Shown piece by piece: positions 11,789 to 24,100 of a DNA stretch of 53,905 nt. Each line of letters opens with the position of its first letter. Within the stretch, counting starts at the first letter, position 1. Source of the stretch: Pelargonium cotyledonis. Taxonomy: Eukaryota > Streptophyta > Magnoliopsida > Geraniales > Geraniaceae. The notes beneath the pieces are model-generated. The model was not told the DNA's origin, searched no databases, and worked only from the letters and a program-made list of their open reading frames with translations. The position numbers and the translations under genes were made by a program. The stretch lies in assembly GCA_036897625.1 (NCBI GenBank), contig JAYMTA010000048.1:1-53905 (forward strand), in the 5' to 3' direction.

Positions 11789-14700
11789 ATGGACGACGAA
11801 TTGCTTGAATTGCAGAAACAATTCGAGTTCGCGCAACAAGCGAAGTCGAGCATTCGCTTATCTGAGCGCAACGTTGTCGAATTGGTCCAGAAGCTCCAAG
11901 AGCTGCGCATCCTCGACTTTGACCTCCTCCACACCGTCTCCGGGAAAGAATACATCACTCCGGTATCTTTAGATTCTCCTCTTTTAGTTCTGAGAAGAAA
12001 ACATTTGAGTTTAAAGTGGAGCCAAAATTGTTTTGTGATTCTGTGGTTACTGATCATAAGAATAATATAAGGAATGATTTAGCTAAAGTGAACTGGTATC
12101 GTTCAATTTGGTTAATTCTATTTTAGGATTTGGTTCCTTGCATTCGTTTCATTGATGGTACTGTAAAATTTTAATATAATATACTAAATTTTCATTTTGG
12201 TTAGTAATCAAACTCATTGTTAGGGTTTGGACTTTGAATGCTCTAACATCTCTTCACCGAATATGTGCGTGCTTCTTTTGTATTCAATCATTTTCGGTAG
12301 TGATTTGAGTGTGATCACTTGTGGTGCATTAGGATCAATTGAGGCATGAAATGGTGGCAGAGATTAACAAAGTAGGGCGTGTCTCAGTCATTGATCTTGC
12401 TGATACTACTGGGGTTGATTTGTACCACGTGGAGAAGCAAGCTCAACATATAGTTTCTGATGATCCGGGGCTTATGTTGATTCAAGGGGAAATAATATCA
12501 CAATCTTACTGGGATACAGTTACTGAAGAAATTAATGATAGACTTCAAGAATGCAGCCAAATTGCTCTGGCGGAACTTGCTGCACAGTTGCATGTGGGCT
12601 CTGAGTTGATTGCTTCCGTATTAGAGCCACGTCTTGGGACTCTGGTAACTTGTATCTTGCAATTCTATGTGAGTTTGGGATGATCAAAGTAAAAATTATC
12701 TTATAGCTCGTGTTTGCATTAGATAAAAGGTAGGCTTGAAGGGGGGCAACTGTATACTCCTGCTTATGTTGCCCGTGTCAATGCCATGGTCCGCGGTGCT
12801 GCTAGGGGTTTAACAGTCCCCACAAATTTATCAGCGTTGTGGAGTTCTTTACAGCAACTACTACAAGAAATGGATGGAGCCAGTGGTGTGGCTGTTGAAT
12901 CATCTTTTTTCCAGACCCTCTTCAATGGGTTGATGAAAGAAGGCGAGATACTCGGATCCCTTCGTGCTGGAGTTCATTGGACCCCAACTGTATGTGACAA
13001 AACTCGGATTCATTTTCTGTAGCGTGTTCAAATTCTTGTTATTTTAAGAGTAATCTCAATAGTCACTAAAATAATAATTGGTTGCCCCATTTTAGTTATT
13101 GTATTTCAAGGAAACAACTGATAAACAAAATTATTCGTGGCTATTATATACTCTTACCCCTCCCGGAAATGATAGATCATGGAGTTCTAGAGAATGTGTG
13201 GGCGAAGTAGTTTTCAGGAGCTTGATAATTTGAAATGTTCTCCATAGTTTTCTTTAAATTGCAACCATTATGGAATTTCTGTTTTACATTGAGTGCTTTT
13301 TTGTAACAGGTCTTTGCCATTGCTCAGAAGGAATGCGTAGATTCTTACTTTTCACAGGTTTGGATCTCTAGTTTTTCATCTATTTGTAATATTTAATTTA
13401 TCAAGTACTTTTGTACAAATGCAGTACAATTATCATCTGTTCTATTTTGATAATCGTTGCCCAAAATTAAGTTGGGCCAAACTATGTTATTTGCTTGGCT
13501 AGTGGGGATTCTCTACTCCATTTTTTAGTGAGTCCTGAAGTGTAACGATAGGTTTACCTTGATTAAGCTTATATCCAAGCACCTTTTCAAGGAAGATTTA
13601 TTTGAGTAGGTTGCTACTTGATAATTTATTTCCATAATGCCCTGCAGAATTCATGTGTAAGCTATGAAGTTCTGCGTAAACTTGGTATTCCCCAGCCTAT
13701 TCAGTTTCTGCAGGTATTTGTGCCTTTTTATTGATTTGCTGCTGAACATTTGAGCTTATGGAATTTCTATGAAATATGGAATTCTTGAGCTTCTCTGGTT
13801 TTTAAGTTGATCTGTGGTTATGCGCTCCAATGTAGTCCAGATATCCTGAAGGTGTGCCTCTAGATACTACATTTGTTCACCTATCAACAGTCGAGATGCT
13901 GGATGCAGCTACTGAGGATGCTATTGAGCGCGGGAGCTGGTAAGATCTATATTGGGGGAATTTTCTTTATACTTCTTTCTAGTATCTCTTCTTTCTTCAA
14001 TCAATAGATTTATCCTTTGTTCTTTTCTTGAACCGTGAACCACTTAACTTTACTTGATTGATGAGGTTACAGTAACTTCATTTTATTTCATTGTAACTCT
14101 TTATTGGTAATACTGTTATTGGTCTTCTTATGTACTAGCTTGCATATGAAGATACTTGAAAGTTGATAAACTTGTTTAAGGGTATACTGTATGCATGATT
14201 CTTAACTCGCGCTATCGATACCTCATGTAATATTTCTTATATCTACACCTTGAATCTAGGTATTAATGCATCTCCATCATCTGTCTCTTTCCCCCTTCCT
14301 TGAGTTATCGAGGATTAGTTTATTTCATTTGAAATGCTTTTCATTCGTTTAATTTTATTTCTGATATCTTATGAGAATTTTTTTTTTTTTGCCCTTTGGT
14401 AAACTCTGTTACCGAATAAAACTTTCTATAACCCAAACCTTGTAAACATTTTTACAGGTTTGATGAAAGTAAGGAAAATAGTTTTGATTGAAAAACATAT
14501 GAGTTCATTCTAATTCTTCACCGTATTAGTTAATTTCTCATTATAAATGTGACAATGTATATTAATTAATACTATTTAAAGTATCTTCCTTATGCAGTTT
14601 ACATATCAAATTCTACGATTTATGCAGGTTTGATTCTCTTTCTGTGTTACCTTCTTCCTTTGGGACTCAAGATGCATCAAAAATATTGTCGCATTGCCCG

Positions 14701-16190
14701 TCTGTTCAGTCGGCCATCAAGGTATTTTCTAGTACAGTGTTACTAAATTCTATTTCTTTAATCTGATGGATTGCGTATTAATTTGCTTTATGTTTCTTTG
14801 CAGGCTAACAAAGCACTTATTATGGGGAAATCCTACGTATTTAGTCATAACTTCATCAAGGTAGGTCCCTAAAAACAATCATTATGGGATATTCTGTTTT
14901 ATGTGGCTCCTGGCCTCATGCACCCACACTGATCATGATATATAGGCCTCTGTCTGTTTAGTTACTGAAAAGTGTGCAATCCTAGAACAAAAGGCGAATA
15001 TTTTCATCTATCTTGTATCCTTTTGGCAACATGGCTTAGCAGTAAGGTGGGGAACTGTAAATCTCCTCCTCACCTGCATGCCATTTTTTCTTTTTGCTTG
15101 CGTTTAAAGAACTTTCAGACAGGATGTGTACACCAATTTCTGATATCCACAGTTTTCCTATTCTCTGTTGACCAGGATGTCTATGATCGCTTAGATAAGG
15201 AAATGGAAACTTTTAGTCTTTCGGCCTCTTTTGGTAAGATGCAGCCGGATGATATGCACTTGGCCAAGGAATCTAAAGCTGGGTATGATTCAGGAAGGTT
15301 TTCTGAATCTAATGAAATAGGTAATGACACTGGTAGTAATAAACATTCCATGGAGAAAGGTTCTAAGAAGAAAAAGATAAAATCCTCTGGGAAAGCTAAA
15401 AAGGGAGAAGCTGAAAGTAGTCTGGATGACCTAGAATACATTCCTACGAAATCCAAGAAAAATCAGAAGAAAAGCAAGGATCAATCATCCTCACAAGTGC
15501 CAGACTCAAGAACAGGTGCCAAGAAAGACTTGGATAAAATGAAAGAGGATAATTTTAATATCCCCTCAGAAGAATGGTTAATGGAAAAGGTTATGAAGCT
15601 TGTTCCTGACTTTGAAGAAGGTATATTACTTAGAATCTCTGATTTCTTCCATCTAACAAGGCATACACTAGCACCCAAATTGACATATGTACTGTTCTTA
15701 TTCAATAGGTATTGATGATCCCCGAACAGTACTTGTACCTTTAGTAAACTACTTGAGACCTATGCTTATAAATTCTTGGAAGGAGAGAAAGAAGGCATTG
15801 TTAACGGAAAATGCAGAGAGAATGAAATGTTTGCTTGATAAGTTGCAGAAGAAGCTTGATGAGGTTAGTTCATTTGCAAATGCTGGTGAATTTTCTTGCC
15901 TTAATTGGATATTTGCTCATTTAGTTTTACTTACAATCTATCTTTTTCCCAGTCTTTCTTAAATCTGCAGCTGTATGAAAAGGCATTAGATTTGTTTGAG
16001 GATGACCAATCAAATTCAGTAAGTTCTTCGTACATTGATAATTGATATATTCAGAGTCCCTTTTGAAGATAAGGTGTTAATGAATGCTTATGGGTGATTT
16101 TCAGGTCATTTTGCACAGGCATTTGTTGAGAACGACAGCCACGTCTATTGTGGATACCCTGTTCCTTGATTTGGTAGCAATTATGGATTA

Positions 16191-16244
<54 letters not shown>

Positions 16245-18955
16245 TATGGTTGGGCAGAAGTTCTGATGTTATGGGTTCATTTAATGTAGGATATCCACAA
16301 CAAACTGAAGAATGGAATCGAAGTCGAAGAATCTCAGAATTCAGAATATGTTTCACTTAGTCCTGGAGAAAGAACTGCTCTGGTATATACCTAGTACCTG
16401 TTACCTTATCAACTTTATGTTACATGAGCAATTGTACTTTTTAGTTCCTTTATTATGTTTGTTATAAGTTGAACAATTTTAAGTGCATTATTTGGGGGAA
16501 ACGCCTTTAGGAAGATATATGTCATATGTTTTGCTCTGTTATTACAGGCTAAAAGTTTTCCAGGATCTATCTCGAAGAAGGGTCTTGTAGTAGTTGAAGC
16601 TTTAGAAGGAAAGGTTTGTGTTTTTTGTTAGGACTCCTGATTTTCATGGTTGAGAACTATTTTTTGAAGTTAGTGCTCTTAAATGATTTGTTGGTAGTTC
16701 TTGGGGGGAAACCTGTGTGGGTAAATCTTTTCTTCTCTAACATCTCATCCTAATTTTTCAGCGTGTAATTAGATTGTATGTATTGTGTTCATCAAATAAG
16801 TTCTGAAATTGTAAAAAATGAATAAAACTTGGACGAAGTCTTTGAAGTCTTGATTTGTTTTCCTTATCTTTACGTAACACAGGCATGTATGTATGTTTGT
16901 AGCATATGACAAACTTTACAATCAGCAATATTGAAGCTTTCCACTTTTGTTTTGTTCTGCTGTTATATCTAATATGAATGTAATTTATTATATATTATTC
17001 TTGCTTGAAGGTTGGTTATTGAAGAACAAAGCAAATATTTCTTTTTCAGTGTTTTAGTATTACAGCCTTGGCAAAATATATAATAAATTACACTGGAAGT
17101 GCTCTCGGATGTTCCCCAAATATTACACTTTTTTTTTTTGTTTTGTTTTTTAACTTACTTAGATGGTTTTTGACTTAATTACTTATTTGGCAGCGGGTGG
17201 AAATATTCATGACTGCACTAAGAGATATTTTTGAGGAAAGGTATTATGTGTCTTAATTATTTAGTGTTTGTGGGCATCCATGTGGACTGTGGTCCCCTCA
17301 TTAATATGATGTGGTACCTTATTTTGTTTTGGATTTTATCTTTGCAGTGGGTTACTTGTAAAAAAGCTTGATAAGAAATTGGAAAGAACTCTTTTACATT
17401 CTTATCGTAAGGTATGCTGTCAGTTATTCAAGGATGTTAACATTATTTAAGTTCAGTGCAAACATTAGATGGAAGTTGAACTAATTGTACACCTTGCATA
17501 ATCTTCAACAAGGTTTATATATTGACAGAGCTGGTATTGTCATAGCATCTCTAAGCTGGGTTTGCAGCATCTTAGCGTATCTATATTTTTATGTTTTTTG
17601 GCACAAGGAGTTGAATATACCCCTTATTGGCTTGTGATCTATTGATAGTTATAATGCCGTGAATCACCAAGTTTGTCTGAATCCTGTAAGATCAGCTATC
17701 CCATATCTAAGCATGAGCTTCAGAAATTTTGATCTCTGATCTCTGCAATAGAGACTAATGTAGGATAGACAGCAGTAAAAAGCATCCTTTGATTTCTATC
17801 ATGCTATAAAGATTTTTATATGCCTGCATTCATATATCATTATCAGGATTTGACATCTCAAGTTACTGCTGAAACTGACCCAGTAGCTCTTCTGCCAAAG
17901 GTGGTTTCCCTTCTTTATGTGCAGGTAAGTAGATGGTTTTATTGTTCAATCTTTTTGAGTACCTTACAAAACCAAGGTCGAAAAGACGAAAAAGATTGGG
18001 GAAATGCAGTCATTCACAAAATATCTTTAGCTCTATGGATTCTGTTTTTTTTCCCTTTTTAACTGTTTTTTTTTTTTTTTTTTTTTTTTGTGTGTGCACA
18101 GCTTCACAATAAAGCTCTTCAAGCCCCTGGGAGGGCCATTTCTGCTGCAATTTCACGATTGAAGGTATGCATTCCACTAAACCAAATGAAGTTGATTTTA
18201 TCACATTCCAAGCATATTCTTAGCCCACTAGATATATAGATGTAGAGAACTCAATAATAGTATCAAGAAAACCTCATTCACTTATCTTCAATGAATATGG
18301 GCCTTAATTCATGCAAGTTACTTAGTGACATAGTGTACCATTACAGCAATCCCATGATTGGCGGTGTTTCCAATTGCATGAAAAAAATTGGTTTTCGCAT
18401 TTTGTTTGGGAAATATGAATAACAACATTAAAAGTGATCAACCGGATTGAAATTGTTACGGCTTTTGGACTATGTAATCCCATCGTATCATTACGTGTTG
18501 GAGAATTGGCATAGGTTATTGGATGGGTTAATTGTCTATAGTCCCATGTCGATGTTCGGATGAGATGTGTACCTAATTCACATTATGCCCTTTTCGGTTT
18601 CTATCCGCTTATTTGGCACCTGAAGTATACAGATAATTCGTTTTTGTTAGGATAAACTAGATGATTCGGCTTACAAGATCTTGACAGATTACCAAACTGC
18701 TACAGTCACCCTTTTGTCATTGATGTCTGCTGCTACTGGTGATGTGAGTTATATCAAGTGCTATTTTCTTATCATATTCTTTATATTTGTCGTGGTTAGA
18801 TTTCTGATACTAACTTCACTATTAATTTACATTGACCCTTCTGGTATGGTCAGGAGCAAGATTGTTCGTCCGATAGAATTTTGAGCAAAAGGGAACTTCT
18901 GGATAACCAAATGCCAGCACTGAGAGGTTTGGTCTTGAATACTTCACAATCTTGA
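11789..18955 (+). CDS. UFL1: E3 UFM1-protein ligase 1
   Basis: Twenty coding exons: 11789-11962, 12333-12644, 12723-12989, 13310-13357, 13648-13713, 13836-13939, 14628-14721, 14804-14860, 15176-15620, 15709-15863, 15953-16018, 16105-16173, 16290-16382, 16548-16613, 17194-17240, 17348-17411, 17847-17924, 18102-18164, 18651-18743 and 18854-18955. They total 2463 nt (820 aa), close to the Arabidopsis length of about 800. UFL1 transfers UFM1 from UFC1 to ER-bound ribosomes and other ER targets, supporting ribosome quality control and ER-phagy. The N-terminus (MDDELLELQKQFEFAQQAKS) and the GGQLYTPAYVARV block are diagnostic of the family. Exon 9 adds a Lys-rich, probably disordered linker near residues 434-455 (KGSKKKKIKSSGKAKKG). 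All splice sites are GT-AG and all phases agree. Exon 11 has a second in-frame acceptor 18 nt downstream (15971). Confidence 0.95.
16191..16244. repeat. Compound (CT)n(AT)n(AC)n microsatellite in UFL1 intron 12
   Basis: CT units at 16191-16214, AT units to about 16229 and AC units to 16244, without interruption. It lies about 45 bp before the exon 13 acceptor and is likely length-polymorphic. Confidence 0.95.
18066..18089. repeat. 24-base poly-T tract in UFL1 intron 17
   Basis: An uninterrupted T run, 12 bp before the acceptor of exon 18, acting as its polypyrimidine tract. Its length is prone to sequencing and replication slippage. Confidence 0.95.
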
Positions 18956-21114
18956 CTTACATGGTTCCATATAGAAACGGACTATCAACTTCCAAAAGAA
19001 GCTTATAATGAGAAAGGGTAGAAAACAGTAATTTACATTAGGTTAGGGAATAGAGTACAGGGGACCAAAACCAGGCCCTGGCTGGGTGAAGTGAAGTTGT
19101 AGATAACCTCGTCGAGGTTGAGCCCTTGCATTGCATGTTGAGTCCAAAATTAGAAACTGCACGCTTGATGTTTGGGACTGCCCATTGCATGATGAGTCAA
19201 AAGTTTAGGACTACGAAGGTTCATCTGTTGGTTTTGCTTGTTTGCATTGTGACCCATGATAAATAATTTTAGTTTCATTTGATCAATTTTTTGGACGTTA
19301 TTATTTTGAGTAACTTTACATAATTACTTTGAAGTATAATTTCTGCCTCAGTCAGGTCCTCTAATTTATTTATGACAATATTAATTTTAACGTAATATAC
19401 CCTCCAACTCATCATATATCCTAGAAAGTAGAAACTCCTTGTGAGAGGGTCAAGCGTTGTAGTCCTCTCAGGTACCCTCTGGGCTTATTTTGTGGGAGCT
19501 AAGTGTTGGGGTCCTCCGAAAGTAGAGGAGCTCTTCTCGCGACCCCTTGATTCTGCCTTGTGCTTCCAACTGACAGTTGCCTAGTTGAGGGATGCAATAG
19601 TCGAAAGATGGTGAGGAGTCAGTGAACTTGTTTTCGACTGATGCCACAATGTTACAGCATGCTCTGAGGTCGAAGCACAATTGGTCAAACGGGGCAACAT
19701 AGCACCAATGGAGCAATAAATTGGGGAAATGCTACGACATGGGTTTTGAGGTCATGACATCACTAGTGAAACAAAGCAATGCAAAAGGACAACAGAACAA
19801 TATAACAATGGATCAACGAAGTGAGTCTTTATCACGGCATCACTGGTGAAACGGGGCACCAAGGGAGCGATAAAGTGGGGAGATGTCTCGACACGGGTTC
19901 TAAGGTCGAGACGTGACTTAGGCTAAGAAGTTGGAGATCTTTTGGGCATAGATGGCTGGACGCCAGTGGACAAGCTGTTGGGCAGCCTGGCTCACGTCTG
20001 CTCAGGATAGCTTTTTTGTTTGGGTGAGGGAGACGCTTTCACCGCCGATATTGAGGTGTTTGATCTTTGGGATTGGGTTGACGTTGCGCATCATTATTTT
20101 ATTTTTTTTCTGTTGCATCATGAACTAATAAGCACACGAGGAGAAAACAAAAATTGATAGTAACCGAAACAAATAAAAATCCTAGTTATAGGTTGAAACT
20201 AAAATTTTATTTGATCCTCCACATAATCATGTCTCCCTTTAAAAAATACTCAACACGCCACAAAAATAATCCAGTGTGTCAAAAAAATTGCTTAAAATCA
20301 ACAGAAAAAATAAACCAAATTGAAAATTTACACACAAAATTACAAAATAAAAAGCTGCATAGAGACTAGAAATTGTACTTTTAAACACGAGTATAGAAAG
20401 ATTTAATTCAAAAAATATGAAGGATATTATGACTGAAAATAAGGCAATGCATGTTGAATAGTGTTTTTTTTCTCATTACTATTCTCTAAAAATGTTAAGT
20501 AGTTATGAATAGTGAAATGAACTACACGGTAATTATCTTGAAATTTGTTGGGACTAGTTAGTTTAAATACACACAAACAGATCATCAGAAACACACCAAA
20601 GCATAGCCTATTTAAATACTGTGAACCTGTGTACCTGGCTCAGCCATACATTACTTCTAAACGAAAACAATAGCTCTCTACAGCTTATTGCTGCCATGAC
20701 AAATGACATACACTGTTACTTCCAAGAAAAACATAAAAATCTAGGATAGTTTCTTCTGATAACAACCCAGGTCGAATCCCATACAATCATGCATTTCGGT
20801 CAATAGCAATCCATTTCTCAAGATATTGACAATAAGTTTAACAGAAAAGTTTATAGTTTCTTCCCATTACTTGACCGCTCTCAAAGTTCATATTAGGTAT
20901 AAACCCAGCTACTAAAAAGTCCAGAAGCTGAATAATTTATGTGCATTATATATTCACATGAATGGTAGAATGAAATGGATGATTACCACAACAGGCTCAA
21001 TACAGCTATTGGTTACAATTGCCAATTTGAAATAAGATTAATAGTGCCAACTCACCTACTGCTTGAAACGGTTCCGATATGCTACATACAACTTTACATT
21101 GTGAATGGGCAATG
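18956..21114. other. Spacer between the convergent UFL1 and NOT2 genes
   Basis: The left end should hold the UFL1 3' UTR and the right end, from about 20560, the NOT2 3' UTR. Between 19440 and 20090 lies GC-richer sequence unlike its flanks, with a degenerate duplication (see 19698-19920). It reads like a decayed retroelement, but I found no transposase, gag or pol reading frame. The rest is AT-rich. Confidence 0.45.
19698..19920. repeat. Degenerate tandem duplication, unit about 155 bp
   Basis: A motif series GCACCAATGGAGCAATAAA, then TTGGGGAAATG, CGACATGGGTT and GAGGTC starting near 19700 recurs near 19856 as GCACCAAGGGAGCGATAAA, GTGGGGAGATG, CGACACGGGTT and AAGGTC. The spacer also repeats a CATCACTGGTGAAAC element. 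The copies are clearly diverged. Confidence 0.65.
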
Positions 21115-24100
21115 TTAGTACTGAGGTAAAGCTGGTCTCTTTTCCAACATGTCGTAATGGACGACGAAGTTATCCTGCACCCATAAACATACTTGCAGTA
21201 AGGAGGCTAAAAATTAGGATGCGAATTGCCAAGATTTGTGTAAATGAGATCCGCACATACCTTGCGGATTGTTTCAAACATGTTTGGATCGAAACAGTGA
21301 TATGATCCTCTTTCATAGGTGTTTGTCTTCACAAGTGGCTCCACGTTGGGGACTCTTATCAACCACGTTCGAAGCTCTTTGTGATAGAACCAACCCCTAT
21401 TGTAACTGCAAACAAAACAAATGAACATGGGTTTTAAAATAAATAAAAAATTAAACAGTACTTGAAGTAAACTGGTGTTGCAGAAAAGAAAACCGGGATG
21501 TCATAATAACAAGAATGAAACTTAGTTCATCCGGATCCAAGAACATACAGTTCATTTGCAGCACATAATTGAGCTTCGTCTTTTGGCATGCTGCAAATTT
21601 CACAAATAAGAGATATATGAGTTTTAACATCTTAATCGATATGTATAGCAACAAGAGCAACAGAGACCCAACAAACACACACCTGTAAAATATATAGAAC
21701 AATGTTTCCACAGTGAACTTTGAAAAGTACCCTTGCTGCAGCCATCCAAAAGAGAGATTAGACTTGGAAACAACTACTCCCTCCGTCCCAAAATGAGTGT
21801 CTTGTTTCCATTTTTTGCAAAAATTAAGAATTACAAGATAATTTAGTGTGTTTCCAATATAACCCTCACTTTCTCCACCTATACCCCATGTGCACCTAAT
21901 GTGCAGATTTGCCCATATGCATAAGTGATAAGGATAATATAGGAAGAACACTAATATAATAGCAAAAAAATAGAAACAAGACACTCTTTTTGAGACAAAA
22001 AATTTAGACAAACAAGACACTCATTTTGGGACGGAGGGAGTAATTAATAGACACCGGAACAAAACAACAATAAAATAAAGAAAATACAGCATCTTACATG
22101 AAGAGCAGGCGGATGTTTTGCATAATAACATTGTGGCACAGTAAACTCTGGGTCACCCTTAGCTGGCTCGTCAGACCATGGAGAACCAAATGTCTTGTGG
22201 AGATTTTCAGCTGAATTCAAATTTAACCCGAGTGTTGTGAGATCAATTCCAAGTGCAAGAGAAGTGAGATCAGGATCACTCATTCTTATGACACTCAGCA
22301 AACCAAGCAAGCCGAATGGGTCTGGAGTAGACTGAGCTTCCTGGACAGGTTTCATGCTCGGATCCCTATACGATTGATTTGCAGACGACATTTGTTGCAG
22401 GCGGAACTGGGATTGGTTCTGGTGTTGATACTGCTGGATTAGTTGATCATATGAACCCATATTGGTAACTGTGTTCGAAGAATTTAGAGGCCTCAATCCA
22501 ATCCCAGGTGGCCCGCTAGTCTGAACCAAAATCAGAAGTGCAATAATTAGAATGCTTGAATTCATTTCTCAAGACAAAAATGACATACAAAATGAATCTA
22601 TATGAGAAAAAAGATAACATCATTAATCTTTCAGCAGAATAAATAGCCATAAATCTCGTCACATTTGACATGAGATGAGAATATAAATAATTATTGATGT
22701 AACTTCACTTTATTACAAAAACAAACTAGTTGCACACAATAACTCCATTCTAAGAGACATATTTGTGCTTTCAAGGCCCATATTAAGAAAAGTGCATACT
22801 CGTGGTTGATAGAAATGCAAGCTACCATATGATACAACCAATAACAAGCCCAATTTCCATACCTGTGAATGATAAGAAGATTGTGAAGATTGGAACATAT
22901 CTGAGCCATGTAGATGGAGAAGATCCTGATTATTGACAGGTGAAAACGAAGCACCACTACTGACAGATGGAGAATGTTGTTGCTGCTGTTGCCGATGGGA
23001 GGAATATGTTCCCGCCAAGTTAAATCCAGCAGATCTCCCCATCTGCACATTGAAGCATATGAAATATATAAGAATAACTCGTAATTAAGCATATTAAACA
23101 ATTTTTTGGTTGATATATCTATAAAAAGGTAGTCTCACAGAGAAGTGCTGGGATTGCATCATTGACATAGCACTGTCGTGAAGCTGCTCTTTTTGGTGAA
23201 TATCCATGCTATAGTCACCATTTCCACCTAAAAAGGATAACAGAAATATGGTCAACAACACATCAGGAATGCTACAATTCATACAAATTTAAGCGCATTT
23301 TTGTTTTATCAATACACAGTATTCACTGCACAGCATAGAATTATAAACAGACAGCTCATATGTTAAAAAGGTGCTCACTGTAAACAAGTTCAAAAATACT
23401 CATTAGTGCTATGAATTATAAAACAGATTAGCCAAATCAGGATTCATTGTGGCTATTTTGGGGACACCAAATAGAAAAAATAGCACTATAGTTAGCATTA
23501 TATGTTACTTGATGCTACAGTTGGATAGAATAGAACTCTCAAAGGAAATCCCAAGAATCCTCTGTCAAAGCATTGGAGTCAAAGCCTACCTCCCGTGGCG
23601 CCGCAGCGCCCTACTCTTGAGATATATTATATTTTACAAATATTTTTCTTTTCTAAATGATGTGGGACCCATGTGGACCTACCCCCACAGACTATCATAG
23701 CAATTCACCCCCATGGTCCAAAGACTCCCTCTTCCTCGTGAGATCACCAGTCAAATCCAAGGATGATTCATACCCCAATCAGTACACCTACCAGATGAAC
23801 ACATTCACCCTCCCCACTAAGCTAACTGGGGCGGGGTATCCCATTAATAATAAATTATCTTTGTAGCCCGCGTGGGGGTTGGGTTACAACTGGATAACAG
23901 CTCAAATGTCAAACATAGAGTATCCATGAGCCATAAGTGATATGTCACCATAAACTATAAATTCAAACCATTACTCATTGCTTGATACTATGAAGGTACA
24001 TAAATTTCAAAACCAATATGACGAGGGACCGCACAAAAAAGACTTGAGTGTTTACGTTAGGCGCAAGTTTAAACATAAATTTTAGTATTTGTTTAGTTTT

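Noticed and set aside
11963-12332. UFL1 intron 1 as a U12-type intron (donor GTATCTTTA)
   Set aside because: The donor lacks the strict GTATCCTT, and no TTCCTTAAC-like branch site lies near the acceptor.
20765-20785. tRNA B-box-like GGTCGAATCC
   Set aside because: It lacks the T of GGTTCGAATCC, and neither an A box nor a cloverleaf fits.
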